Shown in pieces: positions 1 through 8,498 of a stretch of 64,000 bases of DNA. The notes below the pieces were generated by a model. The model was not told where the DNA came from. It did not search any database and was given only the letters and a program-made list of their open reading frames with translations. The DNA comes from CADEFX01 sp963806735. GTDB taxonomy: Bacteria > Pseudomonadota > Alphaproteobacteria > Rhizobiales > Hyphomicrobiaceae. The DNA lies in contig CAWEBE010000010.1 of the NCBI GenBank assembly GCA_963806735.1, positions 124,001 through 188,000 on the forward strand. The letters run 5' to 3'. Numbering within the stretch: position 1 is the first letter of the stretch; every line of letters begins with the position of its first letter. A program made the position numbers and the translations under genes.

Positions 1-189
1 ATGCAGCTCTTCGAGGCCAGCACACGCATTCTGACCGCATTCGCGACGCTGCTCATCGCGCTGGTCAATACGCTGCCGAGCGTGATCGTCGCCGGCGCCA
101 TTGCGCTGGGTGGGGTGTGGGTTCTCAACAATCTGGATGGCTCGACCATAAAGCTTCCCTCGCTGAGCTGGCTGCAGACGGGTGGGTGA
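1..189 (+). CDS. Small membrane-anchored hypothetical protein, possibly cut by the window edge
   Basis: A 62-codon frame opens with ATG at the first base of the window and stops at 187-189. The product has one strongly hydrophobic segment at about residues 12-44 and a short polar tail ending LQTGG. Because the frame touches the window edge, the ATG may be an internal methionine of a longer gene and no ribosome binding site can be assessed. I recognise no family. It is convergent with the molybdopterin oxidoreductase that ends just downstream. Function unknown. Confidence 0.4.
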   Translation: MQLFEASTRILTAFATLLIALVNTLPSVIVAGAIALGGVWVLNNLDGSTIKLPSLSWLQTGG

Positions 190-203
190 TCCCCAGCTGA
201 CGC

Positions 204-2613
204 TTAACCGGGCACGGCCTCCTTTGCCCGGGGCGTGCCCGCTCCTGCGTCGAACCCGTCCAGCCGCTCCACCTCGCACCAGGACGACCGTAGCGGAATG
301 GAGCCGCTGACAGGATCTCTGGCCGTTGTGCTCATGATGCGATTGATGTTGGCCATGAGCGGCCGGCTCGAGTTCGTAGGGCGTGCCGTCCGGTCCGTCG
401 ACCCACCACCCGTGCTGGCCAAAGACGGTGCCGGGCGCGATGCCGGGAACAAGATGGGCGCGGGCGACGGCCGTTCCGGAAGGTGTGCTGATGCGCACCC
501 AGTCGCCCTGTTTGATGTTGCGCGCGGCGGCAATCTCGGGCGGCATCTCCAGACTTGGATGCGGCGCGAGACGGCGCAGCGACGCGATGTTGCGGTGCTG
601 GCTGTGGCAGTAGGCGACCGTCTTGGCGCAACTGAAACGCAAGGGAAATGCTTGCGGCGGTGCAGGCATGTCGGCCGGTGCGAAGGATGGGACGGGCGGA
701 TATCCGTGCTCCCTGAGGCGCTCGGAGTACATTTCGATTCGCTTCGTAGGCGTGGGAAAGCCGCGCTGATTGCCGTTGGCATCGCGCTGCGCATGAGCCT
801 CGAGCGCCACGGAGGTGGCGACCTCGATACCTTCAGGCTTGGCTCTGAGCTGGGCGACCGAAAGCCCGCTTGGCGCAAGCAGCGCGTCGTGTCCCCGATC
901 TGCATCGCAGCCGAAGAACTGCTGCTCTAGCCCCAAGCGCTTGGCGAGCGCCAGCACGATATCCGTGTCCGAGCGCGCCTCGGCGAGGGGAGCAATGACA
1001 GGCGGGCGCAATTGCACGCGCCGCAGCCCATCGAGCGTCACGTCGAAGCCGGCGCGCAGGCCCTCCCGCTCCCATGATGTGGCGACGGGCAGGACGATGT
1101 CGGCGTAACGAGCCGTAGCGTTGATGAAGAAGTCGGCGTGCACGTGAAATTCGAGTTGCTCGAACGCGCGCGTCGCCAATGGCAGGTCGGGCTGGGAGAC
1201 GAGCAGGTTGGTGCCGAACGAGACCAGGGCGCGCACGGGATAGGGATCGCCATTCAAGACGGCACGATAGACATCGCGCGCCGTGACCCAGCCCGAGACG
1301 CTGGGACCGAGCGGGCGCTCGCTGAGGCCGAGCGCCTTGGCCCGCTGCTCGGGCGAAAGCAAATCCTGGCCAGAGATGTCGCCGAAGGCGACTGCGGCGC
1401 CAGGCACGTTGCCGCCGCGCTTGCCATAGCTGCCGGTCAGCGCATAGAGGAGCGAAATGGCACGGTCGGTCTGGGTCGCCGTCACGCTCTGGCCGACGCC
1501 GTTCCAAGCGTAGTAGGCGACGGTCGGCGAGGTCGACAGGATTTCGGCCGCATTGGCGAGATCGGCCTCCCCCACACCGGTGATCTCCTGCACGCGGGCG
1601 GGCGGATACTCTGCCGCTGCCGTGGCATAGAGGTCGAAGGCGCTACGGCAGGAGATCGTGCCGCTGGCCGTGGTGACCTCGACGCGCGCGCGCAGCTCCG
1701 CGTCGGTATTGCCCGTAAGCCAGGCGCCGCGCGACGTGTCGTACGGCAGGAGGCGGCCGGTGCCGATCTCGCGCGCAAAGCACACATGCGTGCGCCCACC
1801 GGGCTCGATGTCGCTTTCCCGCAGGAAGCGGCCGGTATCGTCGCGCACGAGCAAGGGGCCGTTGCTCCAATGCGTGACGAACGCGCGGTCGAAGGCGCCC
1901 CGTTCTATCATGAGATGCGCGAGGCCGAGGGCGAGAGCCTGGTCCGTGCCGGGATTGACGCGCAGCCATTGATCGGCGCGCTTGGCAAAGGCCGTGGGGC
2001 GCGGATCGACCACGATCATGCGCGCGCCGCGCTTCACGGCGCTCTGCACCTCTGTGGCGCGGGCGAGCCAGGTGGCGGCGGGATTGTTGCCCCACAGCAG
2101 CACGCAATCCGTCGTGGCGAAATCCGGCGTGCCGATATCGGTGCCGTAGGTGAAGCGCGCGGCGTGGTCCTTGTGCCAGTTGCAGATCTCGGTGGCGTAG
2201 ATGGTGTTCGGGCTGCCGTAGCAGCGCACCAGCCGCTCGATCCAGGCGATGGAATCCTGGATGTGCGAGCCGCTCGGCGTGGTGGCCGCGAAGGCGACCT
2301 GCTCGGGTCCATGCGTCCGGGCGATGGCGCTGAGACGCGTTGCGATCTCGTCGAGCGCGGTATTCCAGTCGATGGGCTGCCATCCGGGATCGGAGGCGCC
2401 TTTGGGATTGGTCCGGCGCAGCGGTGTCGTCAGCCGGTCTTTGTGATAGATGAGCTCGGGTGCGGCGCGGCCCTTCGGGCACAGCTTGTCGCCGGTCGGG
2501 TGGCCGGGGAGGGGCTCGATGCCGCTGAGGCGGCCGTCCTCGACCACCGCCGTGCAGCCGCAGCGCGAGCGGCACTGGGTGCAGAATGCGGCAATGCGTT
2601 CTACCTGCGCCAC
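204..2613 (-). CDS. Molybdopterin oxidoreductase with an apparent C-terminal frameshift
   Basis: This is a cytoplasmic enzyme of the molybdopterin bis-MGD superfamily (nitrate reductase/formate dehydrogenase-like), with no Tat leader. The start is GTG at 2613, behind a GGAGG box. A [4Fe-4S] motif (FCTQCRSRC, then LCPKG) sits at residues 10-50. The motif CNWHKDH at about residue 150 carries a cysteine at the usual molybdenum-ligand position. The molybdopterin domain and a C-terminal dinucleotide-binding domain (ARNIKQGDWVRI) follow. The frame carrying almost the whole protein does not stop before base 1. The expected family ending (MANINRIMS, then RDPVSGSIPLRSSWCEVERL) lies in another frame that stops at 204. 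One extra base around 355-372, in a GGCCGC stretch, would explain this. The substrate cannot be told from sequence. Confidence 0.85.
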
Positions 2614-2763
2614 AAAAGACCTCCGGTGCCTCTTACGGGCAGAGAATAGCGTCCTTCCGTCGGTCGAGGAACTGCGCAATGGCGGATGGCTCGATCAAGC
2701 CAGAAACGCGCGTATTGAAGACCGAACGCCAGAAGGGCACAATTCGCCGCCAACCTGGAGCCC

Positions 2764-3153
2764 ATGTCCATGCGCATCATCGATCATCCGGGCCAGCCGC
2801 GCGAGGAGTGGCGTGCCGGCGTCCTGACGCGCATGCGGGTCTCGGCCGTCACCCAAGCGGCCCAGATCTGCATCTTCGAGCAATGGTGCGATCCCGGTTG
2901 CGGGGCGCCGTCGCATCTGCACGCCGTGGAAGAGGTGCTGACGGTGCTGGAGGGCGGGGCGGAATTCTGGCTGGGCGAGGAGCGTGTGCTGTTGGCGGCG
3001 GGTCAGTCGGTCGTCGTTCCGGCCGGCCGTTCGCACGGTTTCCGCAACAGCGGGATCGGCACGCTGCACGTGCAGGCGGTGCTGGCCGCGCCGATCTTCG
3101 AGGCAGCCTACGAGGATCAGCGCGAGACGCCGCGGCGCTGGCTGCCGAGCTAG
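2764..3153 (+). CDS. Cupin-domain protein
   Basis: This 129-residue protein is a single conserved-barrel (cupin_2) domain. The metal-binding pattern is visible as GAPSHLHAVEEVLTVLEG at about residues 44-61 and the second box as PAGRSHGFRN at about 88-97, giving the His/His/Glu and His ligands expected of the family. Such small cupins are sugar isomerases, dioxygenases or ligand sensors, and sequence alone does not choose among them. It is divergent from the molybdopterin oxidoreductase, with about 150 bp between their starts, so the two may share a control region. ATG at 2764 is favoured over the methionine two codons later, but either is possible. Confidence 0.75.
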   Translation: MSMRIIDHPGQPREEWRAGVLTRMRVSAVTQAAQICIFEQWCDPGCGAPSHLHAVEEVLTVLEGGAEFWLGEERVLLAAGQSVVVPAGRSHGFRNSGIGTLHVQAVLAAPIFEAAYEDQRETPRRWLPS

Positions 3154-3207
3154 ACGTTGACGCGCGAGGCGGAAGGAAGAATGGAGCGGGCACCCCCAAC
3201 CGGCGTG

Positions 3208-3465
3208 CTACGAGCCGATGGCCAAGACATCGCCGCGCGGCGAGAACGCCACATCGCTCGGATAGGCCAGCGCAAGCTCATGCATCTTTGCAAGACCGGG
3301 CCATGCGTAGAAAACCACAGTCTGATCTTGGACCGATCCGATAAAACGACCATCGGCCGACCAACCGACAGCATCACCGGTGCCTCCACTCTGAATGGAC
3401 ACGTCTCCGACGCAGACACCATCGTTGACCCGAAATGGCGCCGGGTAGTCTGGAGGCTTTGGCAA
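3208..3465 (-). pseudogene. WD40/beta-propeller-like fragment
   Basis: An 85-codon frame encodes two blade-like repeats: GDAVGWSADGRFIGSVQDQT, then YPSDVAFSPRGDVLAIGS at the C-terminus. The spacing and the SADGR/SPRGD turns are typical of WD40-like beta propellers. The only start is a TTG, with an in-frame stop just before it, and the product is far too short to close a propeller. I read it as a relic of a larger propeller protein. A genuine small protein cannot be excluded. Confidence 0.4.
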
Positions 3466-3648
3466 AGTGCGCCGGTGTCTTACCTAAGACACGCATCGCT
3501 TACCTGCCATCCCGCCAGACGGCGGCCCACGATGGCCATCTCATTAACCTGCCCTTACGCATCACATCCGTCTCCTCTTTGGATCGACGGACTCTAGCTC
3601 AGATCGGGTACCCCAGCGGGGGCAAGGTCAGCTCCAAAGCACAGGCGA

Positions 3649-3663
3649 TGTCATGATATGACA
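3649..3663. promoter_or_regulatory. Palindrome TGTCATgaTATGACA upstream of the YodC-like gene
   Basis: A near-perfect 15-bp dyad lies 42 bp before the ATG of the next gene. Imperfect outer arms flank it (GCACAG on the left, CTGTGC on the right). Size and position fit an operator for a dimeric repressor. No terminator-like T-run follows. Its protein partner is unknown. Confidence 0.35.
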
Positions 3664-3704
3664 CTGTGCTGGAACGTACGTAGGCGTACTTTTGTTGTCT
3701 ATGT

Positions 3705-4055
3705 ATGGTCATAAAGCATGCGGCGCTGGAGAGGATCTGGGAAACGATGCGCGAGCAATACGCGGACATCGTTGCTCAGCCGATGCCCGTCGGGTTTCTC
3801 GTCAAGCTTTGTGAACTCAGAGAAAGCGAGACCTTGGTGATGATCGATCTACTGAAGGCGGGAGACGTCGTGCGCCTGAAGATCGGCAGCAAAGAAATGT
3901 TGGTGTCGAAGGTGCTGGATACGGAGACCATCGAGTGCACGCACTTCGATGGCGTCCAGCAGACTACTGCGGCGGTGCCGGTTGCAGATGTCGTAAAGGT
4001 GGAGGTGCCGCGCGATCCCAATTTGCCGCCGCCGGGCGGTCCGAAAGATCTTTAG
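3705..4055 (+). CDS. DUF2158 (YodC-like) domain protein
   Basis: This protein has 116 residues. The C-terminal half (about 50-101) matches the small YodC/DUF2158 beta-barrel, with the signature LKAGDVVRLKIGSKEMLVSKV followed by a cysteine-containing strand (TIECTHFDGVQ). The family usually consists of this domain alone, at about 60 residues. Here a 50-residue helical N-terminal extension precedes it. The tail is proline-rich (PNLPPPGG). Function is unknown for the family. A palindrome just upstream suggests regulated expression. Confidence 0.6.
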   Translation: MVIKHAALERIWETMREQYADIVAQPMPVGFLVKLCELRESETLVMIDLLKAGDVVRLKIGSKEMLVSKVLDTETIECTHFDGVQQTTAAVPVADVVKVEVPRDPNLPPPGGPKDL

Positions 4056-4140
4056 CGGCCGCGCGGTGGGCGGCGATAGCATGCCGCACTACATCTGCGC
4101 TCGTGATCGCATCACCCGGACGGCAGGGGCGTAGGTTCGA

Positions 4141-4344
4141 TCAGCGCACGAGGGCGGCGTTATCCTGCCCTCTGGCTGCCCACAGTTGCGGGCCCGTCTC
4201 CCTTTTGGGAGCCGGGGGACTGGGCGCCGGCCGGGCGGCAGGTGTGGCCTTCGTAGCGTCCTCGCTGGTGGCGTACACGGCGGCACCGAGCATGCAAGCC
4301 ATGGAAACGGCCACAATGGAGAGGGAAAGCATGATGGAACGCAT
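4141..4344 (-). CDS. Small exported or membrane-anchored hypothetical protein
   Basis: A 67-residue product begins MRSIMLSLSIVAVSMACMLG, a clear hydrophobic export signal. A short Ala/Pro-rich linker (TPAARPAPSPPAPK) and a polar end follow. An ATG 18 codons further upstream would give an unlikely non-hydrophobic extension, so the start at 4344 is preferred. The pattern suits a small periplasmic or inner-membrane-tethered protein. No family is recognised and no operon partner is obvious. Confidence 0.45.
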   Translation of the reverse strand: MRSIMLSLSIVAVSMACMLGAAVYATSEDATKATPAARPAPSPPAPKRETGPQLWAARGQDNAALVR

Positions 4345-4511
4345 GGCAATCTCTTGGATGTCGGGTACGCCGCACGCAAGTGATTGGTCGTAAAACACAG
4401 GGCTGCCATCGTCTGTTCCGCTGGGAACACGAGGCGCCTGTGGAAAACCAGCGGAGCGCAGGCTTTCGGCGAGAGCACGTAACGTCGACGCCAGCCAAGA
4501 AGAGCGACTGT

Positions 4512-4889
4512 CTAGTTGACGCTTGGCCTACCCTGTTTGCTCAGAGCATCGAGAATGGCGACGACCAGCGTGTGTCCACTGGCGGGTTTCTCGATTAGCT
4601 CACCTTTGCTGCAGGCGCCTTCAAGCTTGCTGTATCCGCTGTAGATGACAAACGGGATGCCCAGTTCAGTCAGCCGCTCGCATACCACAGAGCTGTCGGA
4701 CTGGCTCAACTGGTGATCGATGACTGCGGCCGTGAGCCCAGGCGCCTCACATTTCCGCAGAGCGTCCGCCACCCTGTGGGCAGTGAGCACGCTGGCGCCC
4801 TCGTCTTCGAGGCTACTGGCGATGTCCACGAGCACCAACGGTTCATCCTCGACGACGAGAATGCGGCATCCCGCGAGCTTACCGGTCAT
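4512..4889 (-). CDS. Stand-alone response regulator receiver protein
   Basis: This 125-residue protein consists only of a receiver domain: an acidic pocket at E14/D15 (LVVEDEP), a phosphoacceptor at D58 (AAVIDHQ) and a conserved lysine at K101 (IEKPASG). No output domain is present, so it probably acts through protein contact, as single-domain CheY/DivK-like proteins do. ATG at 4889 is chosen because a GGAGGGG box lies eight to ten bases upstream. The upstream extension in the same frame is Arg-rich and not protein-like. No kinase gene is adjacent. Confidence 0.8.
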   Translation of the reverse strand: MTGKLAGCRILVVEDEPLVLVDIASSLEDEGASVLTAHRVADALRKCEAPGLTAAVIDHQLSQSDSSVVCERLTELGIPFVIYSGYSKLEGACSKGELIEKPASGHTLVVAILDALSKQGRPSVN

Positions 4890-5126
4890 TGTGCACCCCT
4901 CCCTGTGGCGAGCCATGCCCTCAACGCGCCGCGGTGCAGTGTGTTCCAGTGCTTGATGGTCGCCCCTGTCTGCGCGGCGCTTCGTGCGGGGCGCGTGAAA
5001 GGCCGGCTGCCGTTGCTCCCTCCCCGAGAACCGGCGCTCTATCCTCGGAGACCAAGCAGCAGCTTCTTGGATGCCAACTCTATCTAGGGCTCGTGGATCA
5101 ATACGATGCGTCCGGAGTTTCCGTCT

Positions 5127-5195
5127 GGGGAGTAACGGCGTGCGGGGCATTGGGAGGTCCGCTGCGTACACGCGGATCGCCTCTCGTTACTCCCC
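5127..5195. repeat. Spaced inverted repeat GGGGAGTAACG / CGTTACTCCCC
   Basis: Two perfect 11-bp arms (5127-5137 and 5185-5195) are separated by 47 bp in the 380-bp gap between the response regulator and the MarR gene. The spacing is too long for a simple terminator and there is no T-run. It may be a looped operator or a relic of a small mobile element. Nothing else recognisable lies in 4890-5271. Confidence 0.4.
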
Positions 5196-5271
5196 ACCGG
5201 TTTCTCGTCGTGCGTTTCTGGTTCAACATTGCCACCCGGCGGCGGCGAAACCGTCTCTGGCCTCTGAGCGA

Positions 5272-5730
5272 CTAGCGCAACGGTTTCGGTGGCGGCGGTG
5301 CTCTATCCGTGGAGAGGTTGGTTCCTTTGGCCACCTGGGCGAGCTCTTCCAGAAATCGAGCCCGATGGTTGGCAACTGGCGCAAACAAGCGTTCGTTGGT
5401 CAGCGCGGCAACGCCACGATTGGCATCCAGCACTTCCTGACCTGCGTCGGTCAGGCGAACGACATAGGCTCGCGCGTCGTCTTCCGATCGCTCGCGTTGG
5501 ACATACCCGGCTGCGACCAAACGCTTCACCAGGTCGGCCACGGTAGAGCGGTCAATGCCCGTGGTGCGGACAATGTCGGTTTGGCTTGTGTCTGCCCGGC
5601 ATTCCAACACAGCCATTACGACGTACTGGCGGGGGGTGACAGGCGAGGCCTGGTCGGCGAACAGGGTATCGGCGCGCTGGCCGGCCATATGCAGCAGATG
5701 AAACGATGGAAGTTCTGGCACACTGCTCAT
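5272..5730 (-). CDS. MarR-family transcriptional regulator
   Basis: This 152-residue regulator has the winged helix-turn-helix of the MarR family. The recognition region reads TDIVRTTGIDRSTVADLVKRL at about residues 53-73, and the wing reads GYVQRERSEDDARAYVVRLT, with the DxR motif typical of the family. Flanking helices form the dimer interface. The C-terminal tail is Pro-rich. The start at 5730 has an AGGAG box. MarR proteins usually repress a neighbouring gene and respond to small aromatic ligands. No divergent target gene is evident here, so its regulon is unknown. Confidence 0.85.
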   Translation of the reverse strand: MSSVPELPSFHLLHMAGQRADTLFADQASPVTPRQYVVMAVLECRADTSQTDIVRTTGIDRSTVADLVKRLVAAGYVQRERSEDDARAYVVRLTDAGQEVLDANRGVAALTNERLFAPVANHRARFLEELAQVAKGTNLSTDRAPPPPKPLR

Positions 5731-6194
5731 GATCGCTCCTAGAAGGAAGTTTGTCCCACGGTGGCAATCGGGGCATGCGGGCGGGCAGCTTGCGGTCGAC
5801 CGCGGCCAATGTCGCCCGGGTCTTGTCCCGAATCCACAGGGTTCGGACCATCCGCTATAGCCCTATCGGTATTTTGGATATCCCCGTTCTGGGGGAGGGC
5901 GCTGCTCCGCCGCCACGACAAAGGCACGTTCGCTAATGTTGATTGAACGTCCTTGCTAAGCGGTCATCTTGCGGGCCACGTGGAGCAGCCTTCGCAACAG
6001 GATCTGGCGTTGAACCCTGCGAGCCTTGCAGCGCAATTCGCGCACCGGGCAATCGCAGAGGATGATCGTCCACTATGCGAAGCGCCTCAACCAGCGCAAG
6101 CTCAGCGATGCCGCCATGAGCAAGTGGGAACGCACTCAGAACGACTGATTGTCGACACCCTTGTCAAACCATCGCGAGCGTCTGAGTTAAGTAA
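5731..6194. other. Intergenic stretch beside tRNA-Gly with a short ORF relic
   Basis: No convincing gene is present. On the plus strand a 28-codon frame at 6062-6148 begins MIVHYAKRLNQRKLSDAAM and ends in a stop. It looks like a C-terminal relic of a larger protein, because it reads as natural helical sequence but has no ribosome binding site. Together with the ArdC relic beyond the tRNA, it suggests decayed inserted DNA. Confidence 0.35.
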
Positions 6195-6269
6195 TGGAGC
6201 GGGCGAAGGGAATCGAACCCTCGACACTCAGCTTGGGAAGCTGATGTTCTACCACTGAACTACACCCGC
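6195..6269 (-). tRNA. tRNA-Gly (anticodon CCC)
   Basis: A complete cloverleaf is visible on the minus strand. The acceptor stem GCGGGTG pairs with CGCCCGC through one G-T pair. The D-arm contains TAGTTCAGTGGTAGA and the anticodon stem TCAGC/GCTGA encloses loop TTCCCAA, giving anticodon CCC. The T-arm contains GGGTTCGATTCCC, and CCA is encoded at 6195-6197. It would read the GGG glycine codon. tRNA genes of this kind are common integration sites, which fits the phage or plasmid-like relic next to it. Confidence 0.95.
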
Positions 6270-6662
6270 AATTATTTGATTTTAAACCAGAATTTAAGTC
6301 TGTTCGCCGCCTTGCTTTTACATGTCTATCGATGTTGACGCTTTGTTCGGAGCCCGAACAGAAGAGTCTTAGCGCGAGTTCCGGCTTGAAGGCAACGTGG
6401 CACCTCGCACTCTAGGGAACGAGCATCGCCGGATTTGCGGACATAGCGGACAAGCAGAGCGGGATAGGGCGAGAACGCAGCAAATTTCATGCAGGAGTAT
6501 GCAGAGAATTGGCGCTCGCTCCCGATGGGCTCTGCTACAACACGGCACTCCCGTATTCGTTATCCCAAGTTGACTTGGCGCGCCGTAGCAGGCGCCGACC
6601 AGCTCGTGGCGGTGCGAGGCCCCATGCGGAAAGCTGATTGCTGGTGACTTGAAGCTCGGCGT

Positions 6663-6791
6663 TTCCTTTGGCAAGCCATCGCATTGATCGGTGTTGAAAA
6701 CCGTGAAGCGCCTCAGGAACGCAATGGCGCGCGCTTCGCCGCCACGCTGCGCTGCACGCCGCCGGGCGTCATCCGGCACGAAACGGTCGAC
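6663..6791 (-). pseudogene. Remnant of an ArdC-type antirestriction protein
   Basis: About 43 codons read VDRFVPDDARRRAAQRGGEA and then a block containing AIAFLRRFTVFNTDQCDGLP. The second block matches the conserved core of the N-terminal ArdC single-strand-DNA-binding domain, usually written as P(F)LKRFTVFNVAQCEGLP. Flanking sequence in all frames loses the similarity, so only an internal fragment survives. ArdC proteins are carried by conjugative plasmids and integrative elements and protect incoming DNA from restriction. The rest of 6270-7052 contains no recognisable gene. Confidence 0.55.
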
Positions 6792-7052
6792 ATCGCGGAT
6801 CTCCGCGACGGGCGTGGCTAGCCCCAAGGGGTTCGAGGGAGGTTCGATCGTCGAGCAGGCGGGTGCACTCCGATATCGAGAGTGCACGGCTCGAGGAACA
6901 CGGCGCTGACTGGGTCGTGACAGGCGAAGCGAAATCGCACAAGCAATGGCGAGATATGCGACGGTGAACGGTCACGATGTTCTATGATGCTCGCCTTGCC
7001 CAGGATCTGACGCCTGGACTCAGCGGAATCCGACAAGAGGCTGATCAAAGTC

Positions 7053-8483
7053 ATGACGGGCCGTTTGATGCGAGAGATCAGCAAAGGGAGGTTGTGGCGT
7101 ATCCTCTGGACCAGCCTTCGCGAACGCAGTGCGCATGGCGCCAAGCTGATTATTACGTTGCTGACACTTCTCATCGTTCCTTGTGACGCCCTAAGCCAGC
7201 CGTCGGAAGGTCAGCCTGCCCTTCTGATTGACGTAAAGGGTGCCATCGGGTTCGTTACCGTCTCTCAACTCACCAAAGGTATCGAGCAAGCAAGAGCGCG
7301 CGCCGCGCCAGTCTTGATCGTGCGGCTCGATACACCGGGCGGGCTGCTGACTTCCACACGCGAAATGATTCAGGCAATCCTCGCGTCTCCCCTCCCGATC
7401 GTGATGTACGTGGCACCAAGCGGCGCCCGGGCGGCTAGCGCAGGCACTTATCTCATGTATGCGTCCCATATCGCTGCTATGGCACCCGGCACGCACCTCG
7501 GAGCCGCTACCCCGATTCCGCTTGGCACACCGGGATTGCCGGGATCGCCGCCGTCCAAGCCATCATCCGAGAAAGATAAGGAATCCGATCCGTCGACCGC
7601 ATCGTCCCGCAAGAGCATTAATGACGCAGTGGCCTACATTCGTACATTGGCGCAGCTCCGCAACCGAAATGCGGATTGGGCCGAGAAAGCTGTGCGTGAA
7701 GCGGCGACGCTCACCGCATCCGAAGCCCGCCGCGAAGATGTCATCGATGTTATCGCCACCGACATCAATGATCTGTTGACCGCGATCGATGGCCGGACGG
7801 TACCAACCACCTCCGGTGAATTGAAGTTGGCAACCAAGGGCCTCAGCACCGTCGCGGTCGATCTCGACTGGAAGATGAAGTTGATGTCTGTGATCACGGA
7901 CCCCAACATCGCGTTCATCCTGCTGATAATCGGAATTTACGGGCTGATGTTCGAGTTCTGGAGCCCGGGAGCCATCCTGCCGGGCGTTATAGGCGGCATC
8001 AGTTTGATCGTCGCGCTCACGGCGCTGGCCGTTCTGCCGGTCAGCTACGCTGGTCTCGGCCTGCTGCTCTTGGGCATCGGCTTGATGCTGTTCGAGAAGC
8101 TGAACCCAGGGTTTGGTATCGCCGGGCTCGGTGGCGCCGCGGCGTTCGTAATCGGCGCCCTGTTTCTCTTCGATCCATCCGAGACCGATGTTTCATTTGG
8201 GGTCTCCTGGCAGCTTGTCGCCGCCATGACGCTCCTGAGCGTCGCCTTCTTCGTGGGCATAGTCGGCCTTGCGCTGAAGACTCGACAACGCCCCGTCCAG
8301 ACAGGCGCCGAAGAAATGATCGGTTCCAGCGGTGAGGTGGTGAGCTGGGACGGCAACGAGGGGAGCGTTCGGGTCCAAGGGGAGATCTGGTCGGCCCGCT
8401 CCCGCGGTAGCCTCTCGAGAGGCCAAAGTGTGCGCGTCTCGGAGCGAACCGGGCTCACCCTAACGGTAGAAGAACAAACCTGA
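7053..8483 (+). CDS. NfeD-family membrane-bound serine protease (long form)
   Basis: This 476-residue protein has the domain order of long NfeD proteins: an N-terminal hydrophobic signal at about 30-48, a ClpP-class serine protease domain at about 55-265, four to five membrane segments at about 285-400, and a C-terminal OB-fold at about 410-476 (GEVVSWDGNEGSVRVQGEIW). The nucleophile is the Ser of ARAASAGTYLMYAS near residue 131, and a candidate base lysine lies in WAEKAVREA. The protease domain contains an acidic, Pro/Ser-rich insert (about 165-190). A slipin gene follows after 15 bp. NfeD proteases are known to cleave slipins, so the two form a membrane quality-control pair. The start could be five codons later. 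Confidence 0.9.
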   Translation: MTGRLMREISKGRLWRILWTSLRERSAHGAKLIITLLTLLIVPCDALSQPSEGQPALLIDVKGAIGFVTVSQLTKGIEQARARAAPVLIVRLDTPGGLLTSTREMIQAILASPLPIVMYVAPSGARAASAGTYLMYASHIAAMAPGTHLGAATPIPLGTPGLPGSPPSKPSSEKDKESDPSTASSRKSINDAVAYIRTLAQLRNRNADWAEKAVREAATLTASEARREDVIDVIATDINDLLTAIDGRTVPTTSGELKLATKGLSTVAVDLDWKMKLMSVITDPNIAFILLIIGIYGLMFEFWSPGAILPGVIGGISLIVALTALAVLPVSYAGLGLLLLGIGLMLFEKLNPGFGIAGLGGAAAFVIGALFLFDPSETDVSFGVSWQLVAAMTLLSVAFFVGIVGLALKTRQRPVQTGAEEMIGSSGEVVSWDGNEGSVRVQGEIWSARSRGSLSRGQSVRVSERTGLTLTVEEQT

Positions 8484-8498
8484 ACTCGAGGAGGAAAC

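Noticed and set aside
1138..2649. A 503-codon plus-strand frame
   Set aside because: It lies antisense to the molybdopterin oxidoreductase, shows no domain pattern, and the minus-strand frame has clear iron-sulfur and molybdopterin motifs. High-GC DNA commonly leaves such long shadow frames.
5953..6258. A 101-codon plus-strand frame ending GAGEGNRTLDTQLGKLMFYH
   Set aside because: Its end is the antisense of tRNA-Gly; this GEGNRTLD-type peptide is a well-known false gene made by reading across tRNA genes.
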